Of a stretch of 64,000 nucleotides of DNA, positions 18,684-28,953 are shown one piece after another. The translations under genes and the position numbers were made by a program. Every line of letters starts with the position of its first letter. The first letter of the stretch is position 1. The stretch comes from Pseudomonadota bacterium (lineage in GTDB: Bacteria; Pseudomonadota; Gammaproteobacteria; Burkholderiales; Gallionellaceae): the NCBI GenBank assembly GCA_021800795.1, contig JAJYYO010000001.1, positions 62,001 through 126,000 on the forward strand, in the 5' to 3' direction. Under the pieces are notes generated by a model. The model was given only the letters and a program-made list of their open reading frames with translations. It made no database searches and was not told the DNA's origin.

Positions 18684-20210
18684 ATGAAAAATGAAATACA
18701 GCGTTATGTGAGGGTTATATTGCAGCTATGGATGCTCTCCATGGCTGCTGTTTTTATGGCGGATGCGAACGCGCTGGTGCTGGGTGAGATTCAGGTGGTC
18801 AGTCATCTGGGGCAGTCGCTCAACGCCAGAATTGCGCTAGACGAATTGTCCGGTACGGATGTGCTGCAACTCAAGACCCGTCTGGCAAGTGCAGAGGATT
18901 ACCAAAAGCTGGGGTTGCAATATCCCGATGGGCACAGGTTCTACTTTCAACTGGTGAACGAGGCGGGGGCGCAACCTTTTATACGTGTTTCCACACGGCA
19001 GCCGATAGACGATCCTTTCGTCAATTTGCTGGTTGACATTGCCACCCAATCAGGCAGGTTAATCAAGGCTTATACCTTTCTGCTTGATCCGCTGCCCGAT
19101 TTTTCTGCGGCGGTCGATCAGGTTCAGCAGGCGTCTCCAGGAGCGGTTTCTGAACCCGCAGACACAGCCAGGCAAGACATCACTGTTAAACCGCTGGTCA
19201 GGCGCAAGCGTCACCGCGCCGGAAAAATCCCTGTCAGTCTGGCGCAGCATGGCAGGCATCACATGAAACTTGCCATGTCGCTGTCCATTTCCAGATATGA
19301 CCCCTCGGCATCTGTCGGCACAGATGCGCTGCAGGAAGAGCTGATTGCGAAAGAAAAGCTGCTCAACGATTTGCAACTGCAAATCAGTGAGATGGAGGGA
19401 ATGATCAAGGTCTTGAACGATAAACATGCACTTGCCGATCGCGCAGCTTCCGGCGTTGCGGGTGACAACGGGATGGCAGGAACGACGATAAGCGGCGCGG
19501 CCACTGAGGTGAGTGAGGTAGTCAGCGAAGAGTCAATCAGGCCGAAAATCGCGCCTGCCGTTCAGCCGCGGGTAAAACCAGCAGCGGAACTGAATTGGCA
19601 GTATTCTGCGATGCTATTGATCGTGTTATTGTCCGGCGTGCTGGGTCTGCTCCGGTATCGTAAGCGCCGGCAGGATGACCAAGCGGGTACGTTTGATGAT
19701 CTGCCTGAAGAGCCTGTAGTTGCCGAAATCAAGCAGCCGTTTCATGTACAACTGTCTGCCGTGCAGCCGTTGGCTGCATCCGAAGAAAAATTTGCGGAGC
19801 CGATGTTTTCTGCCGATCCTGCATCTTTGACGTTTGAGGAAACAGAGTTGTCATCGGGTGAGCCGTCGATACAGGCAGCCGCCTACAGCGAAAGAAGGAG
19901 CGAGCCTAGCGTGCCTCCGGAATATGCAATACTGATGGAGGCGAACAGACATTTGCGCGCAGGTGATGAGGTGCTGGCGGAGAAGGCGCTGCTCCGGGCG
20001 ATCGAGGTTAATCCGAAGAATACCTATGGCTATCTTGCCTTGCTGAAGATCTACCAACAACGCGCTGATACGGCGGGCTTTGCAAACACGGCGAAAAAAC
20101 TCAGGGAGACAGGTGATGAAATCACTATTGAGGAAGTCGCCGCAATGGGTCGTGAGCTGGACCCGGAGAATCCGCTTTATTCGTCTGAAATGCCCGTTAG
20201 ACCGGTTTAA
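18684..20210 (+). CDS. FimV-family inner-membrane protein
   Basis: A 508-residue protein with a signal segment (LQLWMLSMAAVFMADANA) and the FimV N-terminal domain (LVLGEIQVVSHLGQSLNARI, KLGLQYPDGHRFYFQLVNE). It continues with a coiled coil near residues 215-250 (LQEELIAKEKLLNDLQLQIS), a transmembrane helix near 310-330 (YSAMLLIVLLSGVLGLLRY) and a C-terminal TPR (AILMEANRHLRAGDEVLAEK, ALLRAIEVNPKNTYGYLALL). FimV proteins organise polar structures such as type IV pili. No LysM motif is evident, and the protein is shorter than Pseudomonas FimV. Its last 14 bases overlap the convergent ankyrin gene. Confidence 0.85.
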   Translation: MKNEIQRYVRVILQLWMLSMAAVFMADANALVLGEIQVVSHLGQSLNARIALDELSGTDVLQLKTRLASAEDYQKLGLQYPDGHRFYFQLVNEAGAQPFIRVSTRQPIDDPFVNLLVDIATQSGRLIKAYTFLLDPLPDFSAAVDQVQQASPGAVSEPADTARQDITVKPLVRRKRHRAGKIPVSLAQHGRHHMKLAMSLSISRYDPSASVGTDALQEELIAKEKLLNDLQLQISEMEGMIKVLNDKHALADRAASGVAGDNGMAGTTISGAATEVSEVVSEESIRPKIAPAVQPRVKPAAELNWQYSAMLLIVLLSGVLGLLRYRKRRQDDQAGTFDDLPEEPVVAEIKQPFHVQLSAVQPLAASEEKFAEPMFSADPASLTFEETELSSGEPSIQAAAYSERRSEPSVPPEYAILMEANRHLRAGDEVLAEKALLRAIEVNPKNTYGYLALLKIYQQRADTAGFANTAKKLRETGDEITIEEVAAMGRELDPENPLYSSEMPVRPV

Positions 20211-21162
20211 CGGTTCCCTCCGGCGTTACCCTGGAGGATGCAAACAGTTTGACGGCATCCTCCTGATGGTTTTTGCGGGCTAAGCTGTCAGGCGTACCTC
20301 CATCGTTTGTTTCAAGGCTGCTGTCGGCACCCTGCTCCAGCAGCAGTTTGACAATCTCGCCATAACCCGATGCGGCTGCCTTGTGCAGCGCGGTATAGCC
20401 GTCGTCAGCCGCCGCATCCAGATTTGCTCCGCTTTCAATCAGCAGCGCTGCTACCTCCGGGTGGTTGCGTGCAGTTGCCTGAATCAGCGGTGTCCAGCCG
20501 AAATTATTGCGTGCATCTACCCTGGCATGCTTGCGGATAAGTTGTCTTGCGCATGCAGTATGTCCGCCGAACGCCGCCCAGTGCAATGCGCTATTCCCGC
20601 CCAGGTCGAGCGCATCGACATCGGCGTCGTGTTGCATCAGCAGTGCGAGGATTTCATCGCGGCCATTGAACGCTGCCATCATCAGCGGTGTCCAGCCACG
20701 GTTGTCGCGGATCTCGGTATTGTATTTGGCTTCAAGGAAGAGGGCCGCCGCCGTGCGATTGCCTGTTTCGACTGCCTCGAAAAATCCTTCCGGCGTACAG
20801 GGAAGATTATGTTTTTGCAGTTCGTTTTTGAGGTTCTGGTCCGGATCAGCCCATTCGGTAGCGGGATGGGAAGCAAAGTTTGCAAATGCTTCGGATCGGA
20901 CATCCCAGATGTCATGACGTTTATCGGCTGGTTCCTGAGCTGCGTGAACCAGACTCAGATGCATGATTTCCGCTGCGATGTCGGGCGGGAAGCCCGATCG
21001 TTCGCCGCGGTCGCTGACCAACAACTCCCGAAAATAGTCGTCGATGGCATCATCATCCCAAAGCGACATGAGGGTGTCCAGAATTCGCGGATACTTGCTC
21101 TCCAGCGCGTAGGGGTAGCGTTCGGTTTTTCCGCCCAAGATTCTGAGCAATCGCTGGTTCAT
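20197..21162 (-). CDS. Ankyrin-repeat protein
   Basis: 321 residues with no signal peptide. From about residue 150 there are at least five ankyrin repeats (RGWTPLMMAAFNGRDEILAL, NSALHWAAFGGHTACARQLI, FGWTPLIQATARNHPEVAAL, DGYTALHKAAASGYGEIVKL), a protein-protein interaction fold. The N-terminal 130 residues (RILGGKTERYPYALESKYPR) are unfamiliar. It overlaps the amiC stop by 4 bases, so it is probably co-transcribed after tsaE-amiC. Partner unknown. Confidence 0.85.
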   Translation of the reverse strand: MNQRLLRILGGKTERYPYALESKYPRILDTLMSLWDDDAIDDYFRELLVSDRGERSGFPPDIAAEIMHLSLVHAAQEPADKRHDIWDVRSEAFANFASHPATEWADPDQNLKNELQKHNLPCTPEGFFEAVETGNRTAAALFLEAKYNTEIRDNRGWTPLMMAAFNGRDEILALLMQHDADVDALDLGGNSALHWAAFGGHTACARQLIRKHARVDARNNFGWTPLIQATARNHPEVAALLIESGANLDAAADDGYTALHKAAASGYGEIVKLLLEQGADSSLETNDGGTPDSLARKNHQEDAVKLFASSRVTPEGTVKPV

Positions 21163-22445
21163 GGTTTTTCCATCTGTGCAATATTGCGTCTGGATAATGC
21201 CGGATTCTGGGCAAAGTAACGCTTGATGCCGCTCAGCACGGCATTGGCTAGTTTTGTTTGATATTCCTCGTCGTTCAAGCGCGCTTCCTCGTCGGGGTTG
21301 CTGATGAAGGCTGTCTCCACCAGAATCGACGGGATGTCCGGCGCTTTCAGTACGGCAAATCCGGCCTGTTCGACATGGCCGCTATGCAAATCATTGATGT
21401 CGTTCAATTCTCCCAGCACCTGTTTGGCCAGATGCAGGCTGTCCGTGATGGTGGCCGTTTGCGACAGATCCAGCAGGGTGCGGGCCAGATAGGGGTCTTT
21501 CACGGCGATGTTAACCCCGCCTATCAGATCGGCGTCATTTTCCTTCTTGGCCAGCCAGCGAGCGGCACTGCTGGTTGCGCCATGTTCGGATAACGCGAAA
21601 ACGGACGAGCCGTGGGCGTCCGGCCTGATGAAGGCATCGGCGTGTATGGAAACGAACAAGTCCGCACGGGCCTTGCGCGCCTTGACGACACGACCGCCGA
21701 GTGGAATGAAGTAGTCGCCGTCGCGTATCAGCACGCCGCGCATATTCGGTGTGTCATTGATCAGTGCGGCGAGACGGCGTGCTATTGCCAGGGTAACATT
21801 TTTTTCCAGGGAGCCTCGCATGCCATGTGCGCCGGGGTCTTCACCGCCGTGTCCGGCATCGATTGCGATGATCAACATCCGTGCGCGTGCTTCCGGTTGG
21901 GTTTTTATCGTGGGAGGCGCAGTGCTTTCCTGCTCGTGCGCAATCTCCGGCAGGGCAGTCGCAGCCTTATCCTGACCCAGCAGCGCCATCATGGGGTCCG
22001 GCGGCTGCGCGGGATACAGGTCGAGCACCAGACGGTAGCCGTACTCGGCCACGGGATCGAGATCGAATAGTTGTGGTTTGACCTGGCCCTTGAGGTCGAG
22101 CACCAGTCGCAGCGTGCCCGGCTTGAAACGTCCTACGCGCACACTCCTGATATAGGGGTCGTTGCTGTCTATCTTGCCGGTGAGTCCTTTGAGTGTATCG
22201 TTCAGTTCAACATCCTCAAGATCGACGACCAGGCGATCCGGGTTGCTCACGGAGAATATGTGGTGGTGTATGGGCTGTTTCGCTTCGAGCGTCAGACGCG
22301 TGTAGTCCTGGGCGGGCCAGATGCGCGTCGAGGTAATCTCGATGGCCGCCTGAGATTGCGTGACCCACAGATAAAGCAACGCCACCACCGTGCCCTGGCA
22401 AAGGCTGCGGAAAATCTTCAGTGGCTTTATATTTGTTTCAAGCAT
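21159..22445 (-). CDS. amiC: N-acetylmuramoyl-L-alanine amidase with AMIN domain
   Basis: About 428 residues from ATG 22445 (MLETNIKPLKIFRSL); the longer frame overlaps tsaE entirely. A signal segment (QGTVVALLYLWVTQSQAAI) is followed by an AMIN domain (STRIWPAQDYTRLTLEAKQP) for septal localisation and a zinc-dependent Amidase_3 domain (IAIDAGHGGEDPGAHG, LFVSIHADAF, ILVETAFISNPDEE). It cleaves septal peptidoglycan during daughter-cell separation. The start overlaps the tsaE 3' end by 19 bases. Confidence 0.93.
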   Translation of the reverse strand: MLETNIKPLKIFRSLCQGTVVALLYLWVTQSQAAIEITSTRIWPAQDYTRLTLEAKQPIHHHIFSVSNPDRLVVDLEDVELNDTLKGLTGKIDSNDPYIRSVRVGRFKPGTLRLVLDLKGQVKPQLFDLDPVAEYGYRLVLDLYPAQPPDPMMALLGQDKAATALPEIAHEQESTAPPTIKTQPEARARMLIIAIDAGHGGEDPGAHGMRGSLEKNVTLAIARRLAALINDTPNMRGVLIRDGDYFIPLGGRVVKARKARADLFVSIHADAFIRPDAHGSSVFALSEHGATSSAARWLAKKENDADLIGGVNIAVKDPYLARTLLDLSQTATITDSLHLAKQVLGELNDINDLHSGHVEQAGFAVLKAPDIPSILVETAFISNPDEEARLNDEEYQTKLANAVLSGIKRYFAQNPALSRRNIAQMEKP

Positions 22446-22891
22446 GCCCGCCCCGTTGAGGTGATCCCTTTGATTGTGGCACAGCGCCCTTGTGGCAAAA
22501 TTTCCAGATCGATCACAATATCGGCAGGCGGGACATGGGCTTTTTCCGGCCACTCGATGAAAAGGATGTTGTTTCCGTCGAATTCGTCGCGGAAGCCGGC
22601 CAATTCCCAGTCATTGTCATCCTGCATGCGATATAAGTCAAAGTGTCGCAAGTCTAACCCGGCGACCCGGTAGGGTTCAAGCAGCGTATAGGTGGGGCTT
22701 TTTATGCGCCCGTTGTAGCCCAGTGCATTTAATACGCCGCGCACCAGGCAGGTCTTGCCGGCGCCCAGGTCGCCGTGCAGATGGATGACCAGACCGGGTT
22801 TGAGCCTTGCTGCAAGCCTGGCTGCCAGCGCGAGTGTCGCATTTTCGTCTGCAAGCAGCAGGGAGATTCGGCTATCATCGTGGTTATGCAA
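22427..22891 (-). CDS. tsaE: tRNA t6A modification ATPase TsaE
   Basis: A 154-residue P-loop protein (HLHGDLGAGKTCLVRG) with the family motifs SPTYTLLEPY, HFDLYRM and FIEWPEKA. It helps TsaB/TsaD make the t6A37 tRNA modification. No ATG precedes the conserved region; TTG 22891 with GAGG about 9 bases upstream is the likely start, overlapping the divergent queG start by 6 bases. Confidence 0.93.
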   Translation of the reverse strand: MHNHDDSRISLLLADENATLALAARLAARLKPGLVIHLHGDLGAGKTCLVRGVLNALGYNGRIKSPTYTLLEPYRVAGLDLRHFDLYRMQDDNDWELAGFRDEFDGNNILFIEWPEKAHVPPADIVIDLEILPQGRCATIKGITSTGRACLKQI

Positions 22892-23950
22892 AATACAAAT
22901 CCTCAGTCATGGCAGGGGCTTGCCGATAAAATACGCAGTTGGGCGCACGAACTCGGTTTTCAGGCCGCAGGCATTACAGATACCGATCTGGCAAGCGCCG
23001 AAGCCGGTCTGCTCCGATGGCTGGAGCGAGGTTTTCACGGCGAGATGGATTATATGGCAAAACACGGTGTCAAACGCAGCCGACCCGCAGAACTATTGCC
23101 CGGTACGGTACGCGTCATCAGCGTGCACATGAATTATTTGCCGGGTGAGACGCGTGACAGTGAACAGGTTTTAAAGCTGGGGGAGCGCGCTTTTATTTCA
23201 CGGTATGCGCTGGGGCGCGACTATCACAAGGTGATGCGCCGCCGCCTTTCGCTGCTGGCTGACAGGATACGCGATGAGGTGACTGAATTCGACGGGCGGG
23301 TGTTTACCGACAGCGCACCCGTGCTGGAAGTTGAACTGGCGAGTAAAGCGGGCCTGGGTTGGCGCGGCAAGCACACCTTGTTGCTGTCGCGCGATCAGGG
23401 TTCGTGGTTCTTTCTGGGAGAAATCTATATCAATCTGCCGTTGCCGGTGGATGCACCGCAGACGGCGCACTGCGGGAGTTGCACGAATTGCATGACGGTT
23501 TGTCCGACACAGGCCATTATCGCACCTTATCAACTGGATGCGCGCCGCTGCATTTCCTATCTCACTATTGAGTTGAAGGGGAGCATCCCTGTGGAGTGGC
23601 GGCAGCTGATCGGCAACCGTATCTACGGATGCGACGACTGCCAGCTGGTGTGCCCGTGGAACCGCTTTGCCAAGATGACGGTCGAGGCGGATTTTTCGGT
23701 GCGTCATGGTTTGGATGATGTGGGTCTGGTGGAGTTGTTCGCGTGGGACGAGGCTGAGTTCAGGGAGAAGCTGACAGGCAGCGCCATCTATCGTATCGGC
23801 CATCAACAGTGGTTGCGCAATATCGCCGTGGCGCTGGGCAATGCACCCAAAAGCCGGATTATCGTTGCCGCGTTGCAGACGCGATTGCATCATCCATCAG
23901 AGCTGGTGCGCGAACACGTGATCTGGGCGCTAATGCAACAGGGTGCCTAG
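22886..23950 (+). CDS. queG: Epoxyqueuosine reductase
   Basis: About 354 residues from ATG 22886 (MQNTNPQSWQGLADKI). A cobalamin-binding N-terminal region is followed by two [4Fe-4S] clusters: HCGSCTNCMTVCPTQAI and GCDDCQLVCPWNRFA. It reduces epoxyqueuosine to queuosine in tRNA. Divergent from tsaE, with shared start-region bases. Confidence 0.95.
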   Translation: MQNTNPQSWQGLADKIRSWAHELGFQAAGITDTDLASAEAGLLRWLERGFHGEMDYMAKHGVKRSRPAELLPGTVRVISVHMNYLPGETRDSEQVLKLGERAFISRYALGRDYHKVMRRRLSLLADRIRDEVTEFDGRVFTDSAPVLEVELASKAGLGWRGKHTLLLSRDQGSWFFLGEIYINLPLPVDAPQTAHCGSCTNCMTVCPTQAIIAPYQLDARRCISYLTIELKGSIPVEWRQLIGNRIYGCDDCQLVCPWNRFAKMTVEADFSVRHGLDDVGLVELFAWDEAEFREKLTGSAIYRIGHQQWLRNIAVALGNAPKSRIIVAALQTRLHHPSELVREHVIWALMQQGA

Positions 23951-24046
23951 AAAACAAGCTGGTTGTATTGTTGAATGCGTCATGCATGCAATCGTCGCTT
24001 TCGCATTAGTGACTTTGCATGCCGCAGCCAGAAAAGACAAAAAACT

Positions 24047-25165
24047 TTACAACAAAACGAGATTGTCTCTATGGATGATCTCGGTATCGCCGCCATAGCC
24101 GAGCAACGTGGTGATTTCGCCGCTGGCATGGCCTGCGATGCGACTGGCTTCATCGCTGTTGTAGTTGCAGAGGCCGCGCGCGAGATCAAGCCCCTGTTCG
24201 CTGACACAGGCCACCACCGCGCCGCGTTGGAATTCCCCGAGCACCTGTCTGACGCCTATCGGCAGCAAGCTCTTGCCCTCAAGACGCAGCGCCCTGATCG
24301 CGCCTTCATCAAGCACCAGCCGACCTGAAACCTGCAGGTGTCCGGCAAGCCATTGCTTGCGGGAGGCCAGGGGCAGGGCAGGGGCGGTGAGCAGCGTGCC
24401 GATGGACTCGCCCTGGAACAGGCGCAGCAGCACATCCGGTTCGTGGCCTGAGGCGATCACGGTGTGCGCGCCGCTATGGGCCGCGCGCTTTGCCGCGAGT
24501 ATCTTGGTGAGCATGCCGCCCCGGCCTATGTTGCTGCCGGCGCCGCCCGCCATATTTTCCAGTTGCGCGTCGCCCGCAGTGCCAGTCGCCACCAGCGTGG
24601 CGCTGGCATCGCGGCGCGGATCAGCCGTGTATAAACCGCTCTGATCAGTCAGTATCACCAGCGCGTCGGCATCGATCAGGTTGGTCACCAGTGCGCCCAG
24701 CGTGTCGTTGTCGCCGAACTTGATTTCGTCGGTGACCACCGTGTCGTTCTCGTTGATGATGGGGACGACGCGCAGGGATAGCAAGGTCGTCAGCGTGGCG
24801 CGGGCGTTCAGATAGCGTTCGCGGTCCGCCAGATCGGCGTGGGTCAGCAACACTTGAGCGGCGTGCAGGCCATGCTGGCGAAAGCAGCTCTCGTAAGCCT
24901 GGATCAGGCCCATTTGACCCACCGCAGCGGCGGCCTGAAGATCGTGCAGCAGGGTCGGGCGACTGCGCCAGTTCAGGCGTTGCATGCCCTCGGCGATCGC
25001 GCCGGATGACACCAGTACCACTTCATAGCCGCCGGTGCTGAGCGATGAAATCTGTCTGGCCCAGTTGCCCAGCGCGGCAAGATCCAGTCCTGCGCCCTGA
25101 TTGGTTACCAGACTGCTGCCGACTTTTACCACGATGCGACGACAGTTCTTTAATACTGTTTCCAT
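24047..25165 (-). CDS. proB: Glutamate 5-kinase
   Basis: 372 residues with an amino-acid kinase domain ([62 protein letters not shown]) and a C-terminal PUA domain ([20 protein letters not shown]). It phosphorylates glutamate in the first step of proline synthesis. It follows obg, as in many betaproteobacteria, but a heptamer array separates them. Confidence 0.96.
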   Translation of the reverse strand: METVLKNCRRIVVKVGSSLVTNQGAGLDLAALGNWARQISSLSTGGYEVVLVSSGAIAEGMQRLNWRSRPTLLHDLQAAAAVGQMGLIQAYESCFRQHGLHAAQVLLTHADLADRERYLNARATLTTLLSLRVVPIINENDTVVTDEIKFGDNDTLGALVTNLIDADALVILTDQSGLYTADPRRDASATLVATGTAGDAQLENMAGGAGSNIGRGGMLTKILAAKRAAHSGAHTVIASGHEPDVLLRLFQGESIGTLLTAPALPLASRKQWLAGHLQVSGRLVLDEGAIRALRLEGKSLLPIGVRQVLGEFQRGAVVACVSEQGLDLARGLCNYNSDEASRIAGHASGEITTLLGYGGDTEIIHRDNLVLL

Positions 25166-25184
25166 AGTTTATTCCAACATTTTT

Positions 25185-25275
25185 GAATCCTGAATCCTGA
25201 ATCCTGAATCCTGAATCCTGAATCCTGAATCCTCAATCCTCAATCCTCAATCCTCAATCCTCAATCCTCAATCCT
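25185..25275. repeat. Thirteen-unit tandem heptamer array
   Basis: Seven perfect GAATCCT units (25185-25233) run directly into six perfect CAATCCT units (25234-25275); the two blocks differ by one base per unit. The array fills nearly the whole obg-proB gap. The same heptamer, in both orientations, occurs in the dnaK-dnaJ spacer. Confidence 0.95.
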
Positions 25276-25279
25276 GATT

Positions 25280-26356
<1,077 letters not shown>

Positions 26357-26363
26357 CTAAATG

Positions 26364-26390
26364 AAAAAAGCCCTACCTTGCGATAGGGCT
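26364..26390 (-). terminator. Intrinsic terminator/attenuator between rpmA and obg
   Basis: On the minus strand, stem AGCCCTA / TAGGGCT with an 8-base loop (26369-26390) is followed by a run of Ts (26364-26369). It would end part of the rplU-rpmA transcript and lower obg expression relative to the ribosomal genes. Confidence 0.8.
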
Positions 26391-26414
26391 GATTTGTTGC
26401 CAGAGCGAGACAGC

Positions 26415-26672
26415 TTAAGCTGCAACGATGGAAACTGTCCTGCGCTTTTGCGCGCCCTTGATGGCGAACACGACGCGGCCGGTCACTTTGGCGAACAGGG
26501 TGTGATCCTTGCCCATACCGACGTTTTCGCCGCGATGAAATTCAGTGCCGCGCTGGCGGATGATGATGCTGCCCGCTGAGATCAACTCGCCGCCGTAGCT
26601 TTTAACGCCCAGTCGTTTTGAGTGTGAGTCGCGTCCGTTACTGGTACTGCCGCCGCCTTTTTTTGATGCCAT
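26415..26672 (-). CDS. rpmA: 50S ribosomal protein L27
   Basis: 85 residues starting [20 protein letters not shown], with [20 protein letters not shown] characteristic of L27. It sits near the peptidyl-transferase centre. It lies 12 bases after rplU. Confidence 0.98.
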   Translation of the reverse strand: MASKKGGGSTSNGRDSHSKRLGVKSYGGELISAGSIIIRQRGTEFHRGENVGMGKDHTLFAKVTGRVVFAIKGAQKRRTVSIVAA

Positions 26673-26684
26673 GGTGTCTGCTCC

Positions 26685-26996
26685 TTATGCGGAAATGCCG
26701 TCGATGCGGATTTCGGTGTAGTTTTGACGATGTCCCTGATTCTTCTGGTAGTGTTTACGGCGGCGCATCTTGAAGATGCGAACCTTGTCGCCGCGACCGT
26801 GGGAAACGATGGTGGCTGCTACGGTGGCGCCGAGCAGCATGGGCTTGCCGACGGACAGCTTGTCGCCGTCGGATACCATCAACACCTTGTCCAGCACGAT
26901 GGCTGATCCGATGTCGCCGGAAATGAGTTCAACTTTTAAAGTTTCACCGGTAACAACACGATACTGCTTACCACCGGTTTTAATGACTGCGTACAT
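26685..26996 (-). CDS. rplU: 50S ribosomal protein L21
   Basis: 103 residues ([20 protein letters not shown]) with the C-terminal [20 protein letters not shown] of L21. First gene of rplU-rpmA-obg, just downstream of a good sigma-70 promoter. Confidence 0.98.
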   Translation of the reverse strand: MYAVIKTGGKQYRVVTGETLKVELISGDIGSAIVLDKVLMVSDGDKLSVGKPMLLGATVAATIVSHGRGDKVRIFKMRRRKHYQKNQGHRQNYTEIRIDGISA

Positions 26997-27034
26997 AACA
27001 ACCTCGATCGAATGCGGATTTTGCGAAAGCGAGG

Positions 27035-27062
27035 ATTATACAGAAAAATCCGCCCGCGTCAA
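27035..27062 (-). promoter_or_regulatory. Sigma-70 promoter of rplU-rpmA
   Basis: Minus-strand TTGACG (27057-27062), a 16-base spacer and a perfect TATAAT (27035-27040), about 40 bases upstream of the rplU ATG. Confidence 0.7.
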
Positions 27063-27099
27063 AAACCTTTTGTTATAAAAAAATAAAATTTGGCCGGAA

Positions 27100-28356
27100 T
27101 TAGCGGCGCATGGAATCGAAGAACTCGGCGTTGTTCTTGGTCGCCTTGATCTTGCCCAGCAAAAATTCCATCGATTCCAGCTCGTCCATCGGGTAGAGCA
27201 GTTTTCTGAGCAGCCAGATTCTTTGCAGCACATCGGGCTTGATCAGCAGCTCTTCCTTGCGCGTGCCGGAACGGTTGATGTTGATTGCCGGATAGATGCG
27301 TTTCTCTGCCATGCGACGATCAAGATGGATTTCCATATTGCCGGTGCCCTTGAACTCCTCGTAGATCACGTCATCCATGCGCGAGCCGGTGTCCACCAGC
27401 GCGGTTGCGATGATGGTCAGTGAGCCGCCTTCCTCGATATTGCGTGCCGCGCCGAAAAAACGCTTGGGGCGGTGCAGCGCATTGGCGTCCACGCCGCCGG
27501 TCAGCACCTTGCCGGAAGAGGGGATCACGGTGTTGTAGGCGCGCGCCAGACGGGTGATGGAGTCGAGCAGGATCACCACATCCTTCTTGTGTTCGACCAG
27601 ACGCTTGGCTTTCTCCAGCACCATCTCGGCTACCTGTACATGGCGGCTGGCCGGTTCGTCGAACGTCGAGGCGACCACTTCGCCGCGCACGGTGCGCGTC
27701 ATTTCGGTCACTTCCTCGGGGCGCTCGTCGATCAGCAACACGATCAGCGTGGCATCGGGATTGTTGGCCGAGATGGAATGCGCGATATGCTGCAGCATCA
27801 CGGTCTTGCCGGATTTCGGGGAGGCGACCAACAGGCCGCGTTGTCCCTTGCCGATGGGCGCCACGATATCGATGATGCGGCCGGTGATATTTTCTTCGGC
27901 GCGTATGTCGCGCTCCAGGATCAGCGCCTCAGTCGGGAAGAGCGGGGTGAGGTTTTCAAACAGAATCTTGTTCTTGGCATTCTCGGGCGGCTCGTCGTTG
28001 ACCTTGTCGACTTTGACCAGTGCGACATAACGCTCGCCGTCCTTGGGGGTGCGTATCTCGCCTTCGATCGAATCACCGGTATGCAGGTTGAAACGTCGAA
28101 TCTGGCTGGGGCTGACGTATATGTCGTCAGGGCCTGCCAGGTATGAGGTGTCCGGCGAGCGCAGGAAACCGAAGCCGTCGGGTAATATTTCCAGCGTGCC
28201 ATCCCCGTAGATGCTTTCGCCTTTCTTCGCGTGGCTTTTCAGCAGGGCGAACATCAGGTCCTGCTTGCGCATCCGGTTGGCATTCTCGATCTGGTTGGCT
28301 GCGGCCATTTCAACGAGTTCGGTGATATGTTTGGTTTTTATGTCGGATAAGTGCAT
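27100..28356 (-). CDS. rho: Transcription termination factor Rho
   Basis: 418 residues, full length. N-terminal RNA-binding region ([32 protein letters not shown]), Walker [12 protein letters not shown], Walker [15 protein letters not shown] and the Q/R loops ([19 protein letters not shown]). A hexameric helicase that releases RNA polymerase. trxA lies upstream on the same strand, a common pairing. Confidence 0.98.
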   Translation of the reverse strand: MHLSDIKTKHITELVEMAAANQIENANRMRKQDLMFALLKSHAKKGESIYGDGTLEILPDGFGFLRSPDTSYLAGPDDIYVSPSQIRRFNLHTGDSIEGEIRTPKDGERYVALVKVDKVNDEPPENAKNKILFENLTPLFPTEALILERDIRAEENITGRIIDIVAPIGKGQRGLLVASPKSGKTVMLQHIAHSISANNPDATLIVLLIDERPEEVTEMTRTVRGEVVASTFDEPASRHVQVAEMVLEKAKRLVEHKKDVVILLDSITRLARAYNTVIPSSGKVLTGGVDANALHRPKRFFGAARNIEEGGSLTIIATALVDTGSRMDDVIYEEFKGTGNMEIHLDRRMAEKRIYPAININRSGTRKEELLIKPDVLQRIWLLRKLLYPMDELESMEFLLGKIKATKNNAEFFDSMRR

Positions 28357-28488
28357 GAGTATGCGTGAAGCATGGTTGAATAATGAAGGGAGTAGGGCCG
28401 GGAACAGGTGAGAGATTGGTCACCCGCCAGCATATGTTATGGCGTGATGTACGCCCCAGAAAGCTTAGCGGGTGTGAGAATAAACGCT

Positions 28489-28815
28489 TTAGATGTGACT
28501 GTCAATAAAAGCCGTCAATTGGGATTTCGATAGCGCGCCCACCTTGGTGGCTTCGATATTGCCGTTCTTGAACAGCATCAGAGTCGGGATGCCGCGTACG
28601 CCAAATTTCTGAGGGGTTTGCTGGTTCTCATCGACGTTCAGTTTTGCCACCGTCAGGCGCCCTGCATATTCCTTGGCCACTTCGTCCAGGATGGGAGCGA
28701 TCATGCGGCAGGGGCCGCACCACTCAGCCCAGTAGTCGACCAGTACGGGCAGGGCGGCCTGGGTGACGTCGGCGTCAAAAGTGGCATCGGTAACGTAATG
28801 AATATGTTCGCTCAT
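28489..28815 (-). CDS. trxA: Thioredoxin
   Basis: 108 residues with the WCGPC active site ([20 protein letters not shown]) and the cis-proline loop [13 protein letters not shown] cytosolic disulfide reductant, with no signal peptide. It precedes rho by 132 bases. Confidence 0.97.
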   Translation of the reverse strand: MSEHIHYVTDATFDADVTQAALPVLVDYWAEWCGPCRMIAPILDEVAKEYAGRLTVAKLNVDENQQTPQKFGVRGIPTLMLFKNGNIEATKVGALSKSQLTAFIDSHI

Positions 28816-28953
28816 GATTGAATCTCGCTATGAATTTAGGAATAAATCTGGTTTTAACGCAGTGGACGTTCTAACGGATGATATTGCTTGAACGCGCATC
28901 CTATCTAAAAAACGGCGCGCTGTGAAGTGCAGAATGCGTTAGCGTTATTAAAT

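Noticed and set aside
25185-25275. CRISPR array
   Set aside because: The repeats are seven-base tandem units without spacers.
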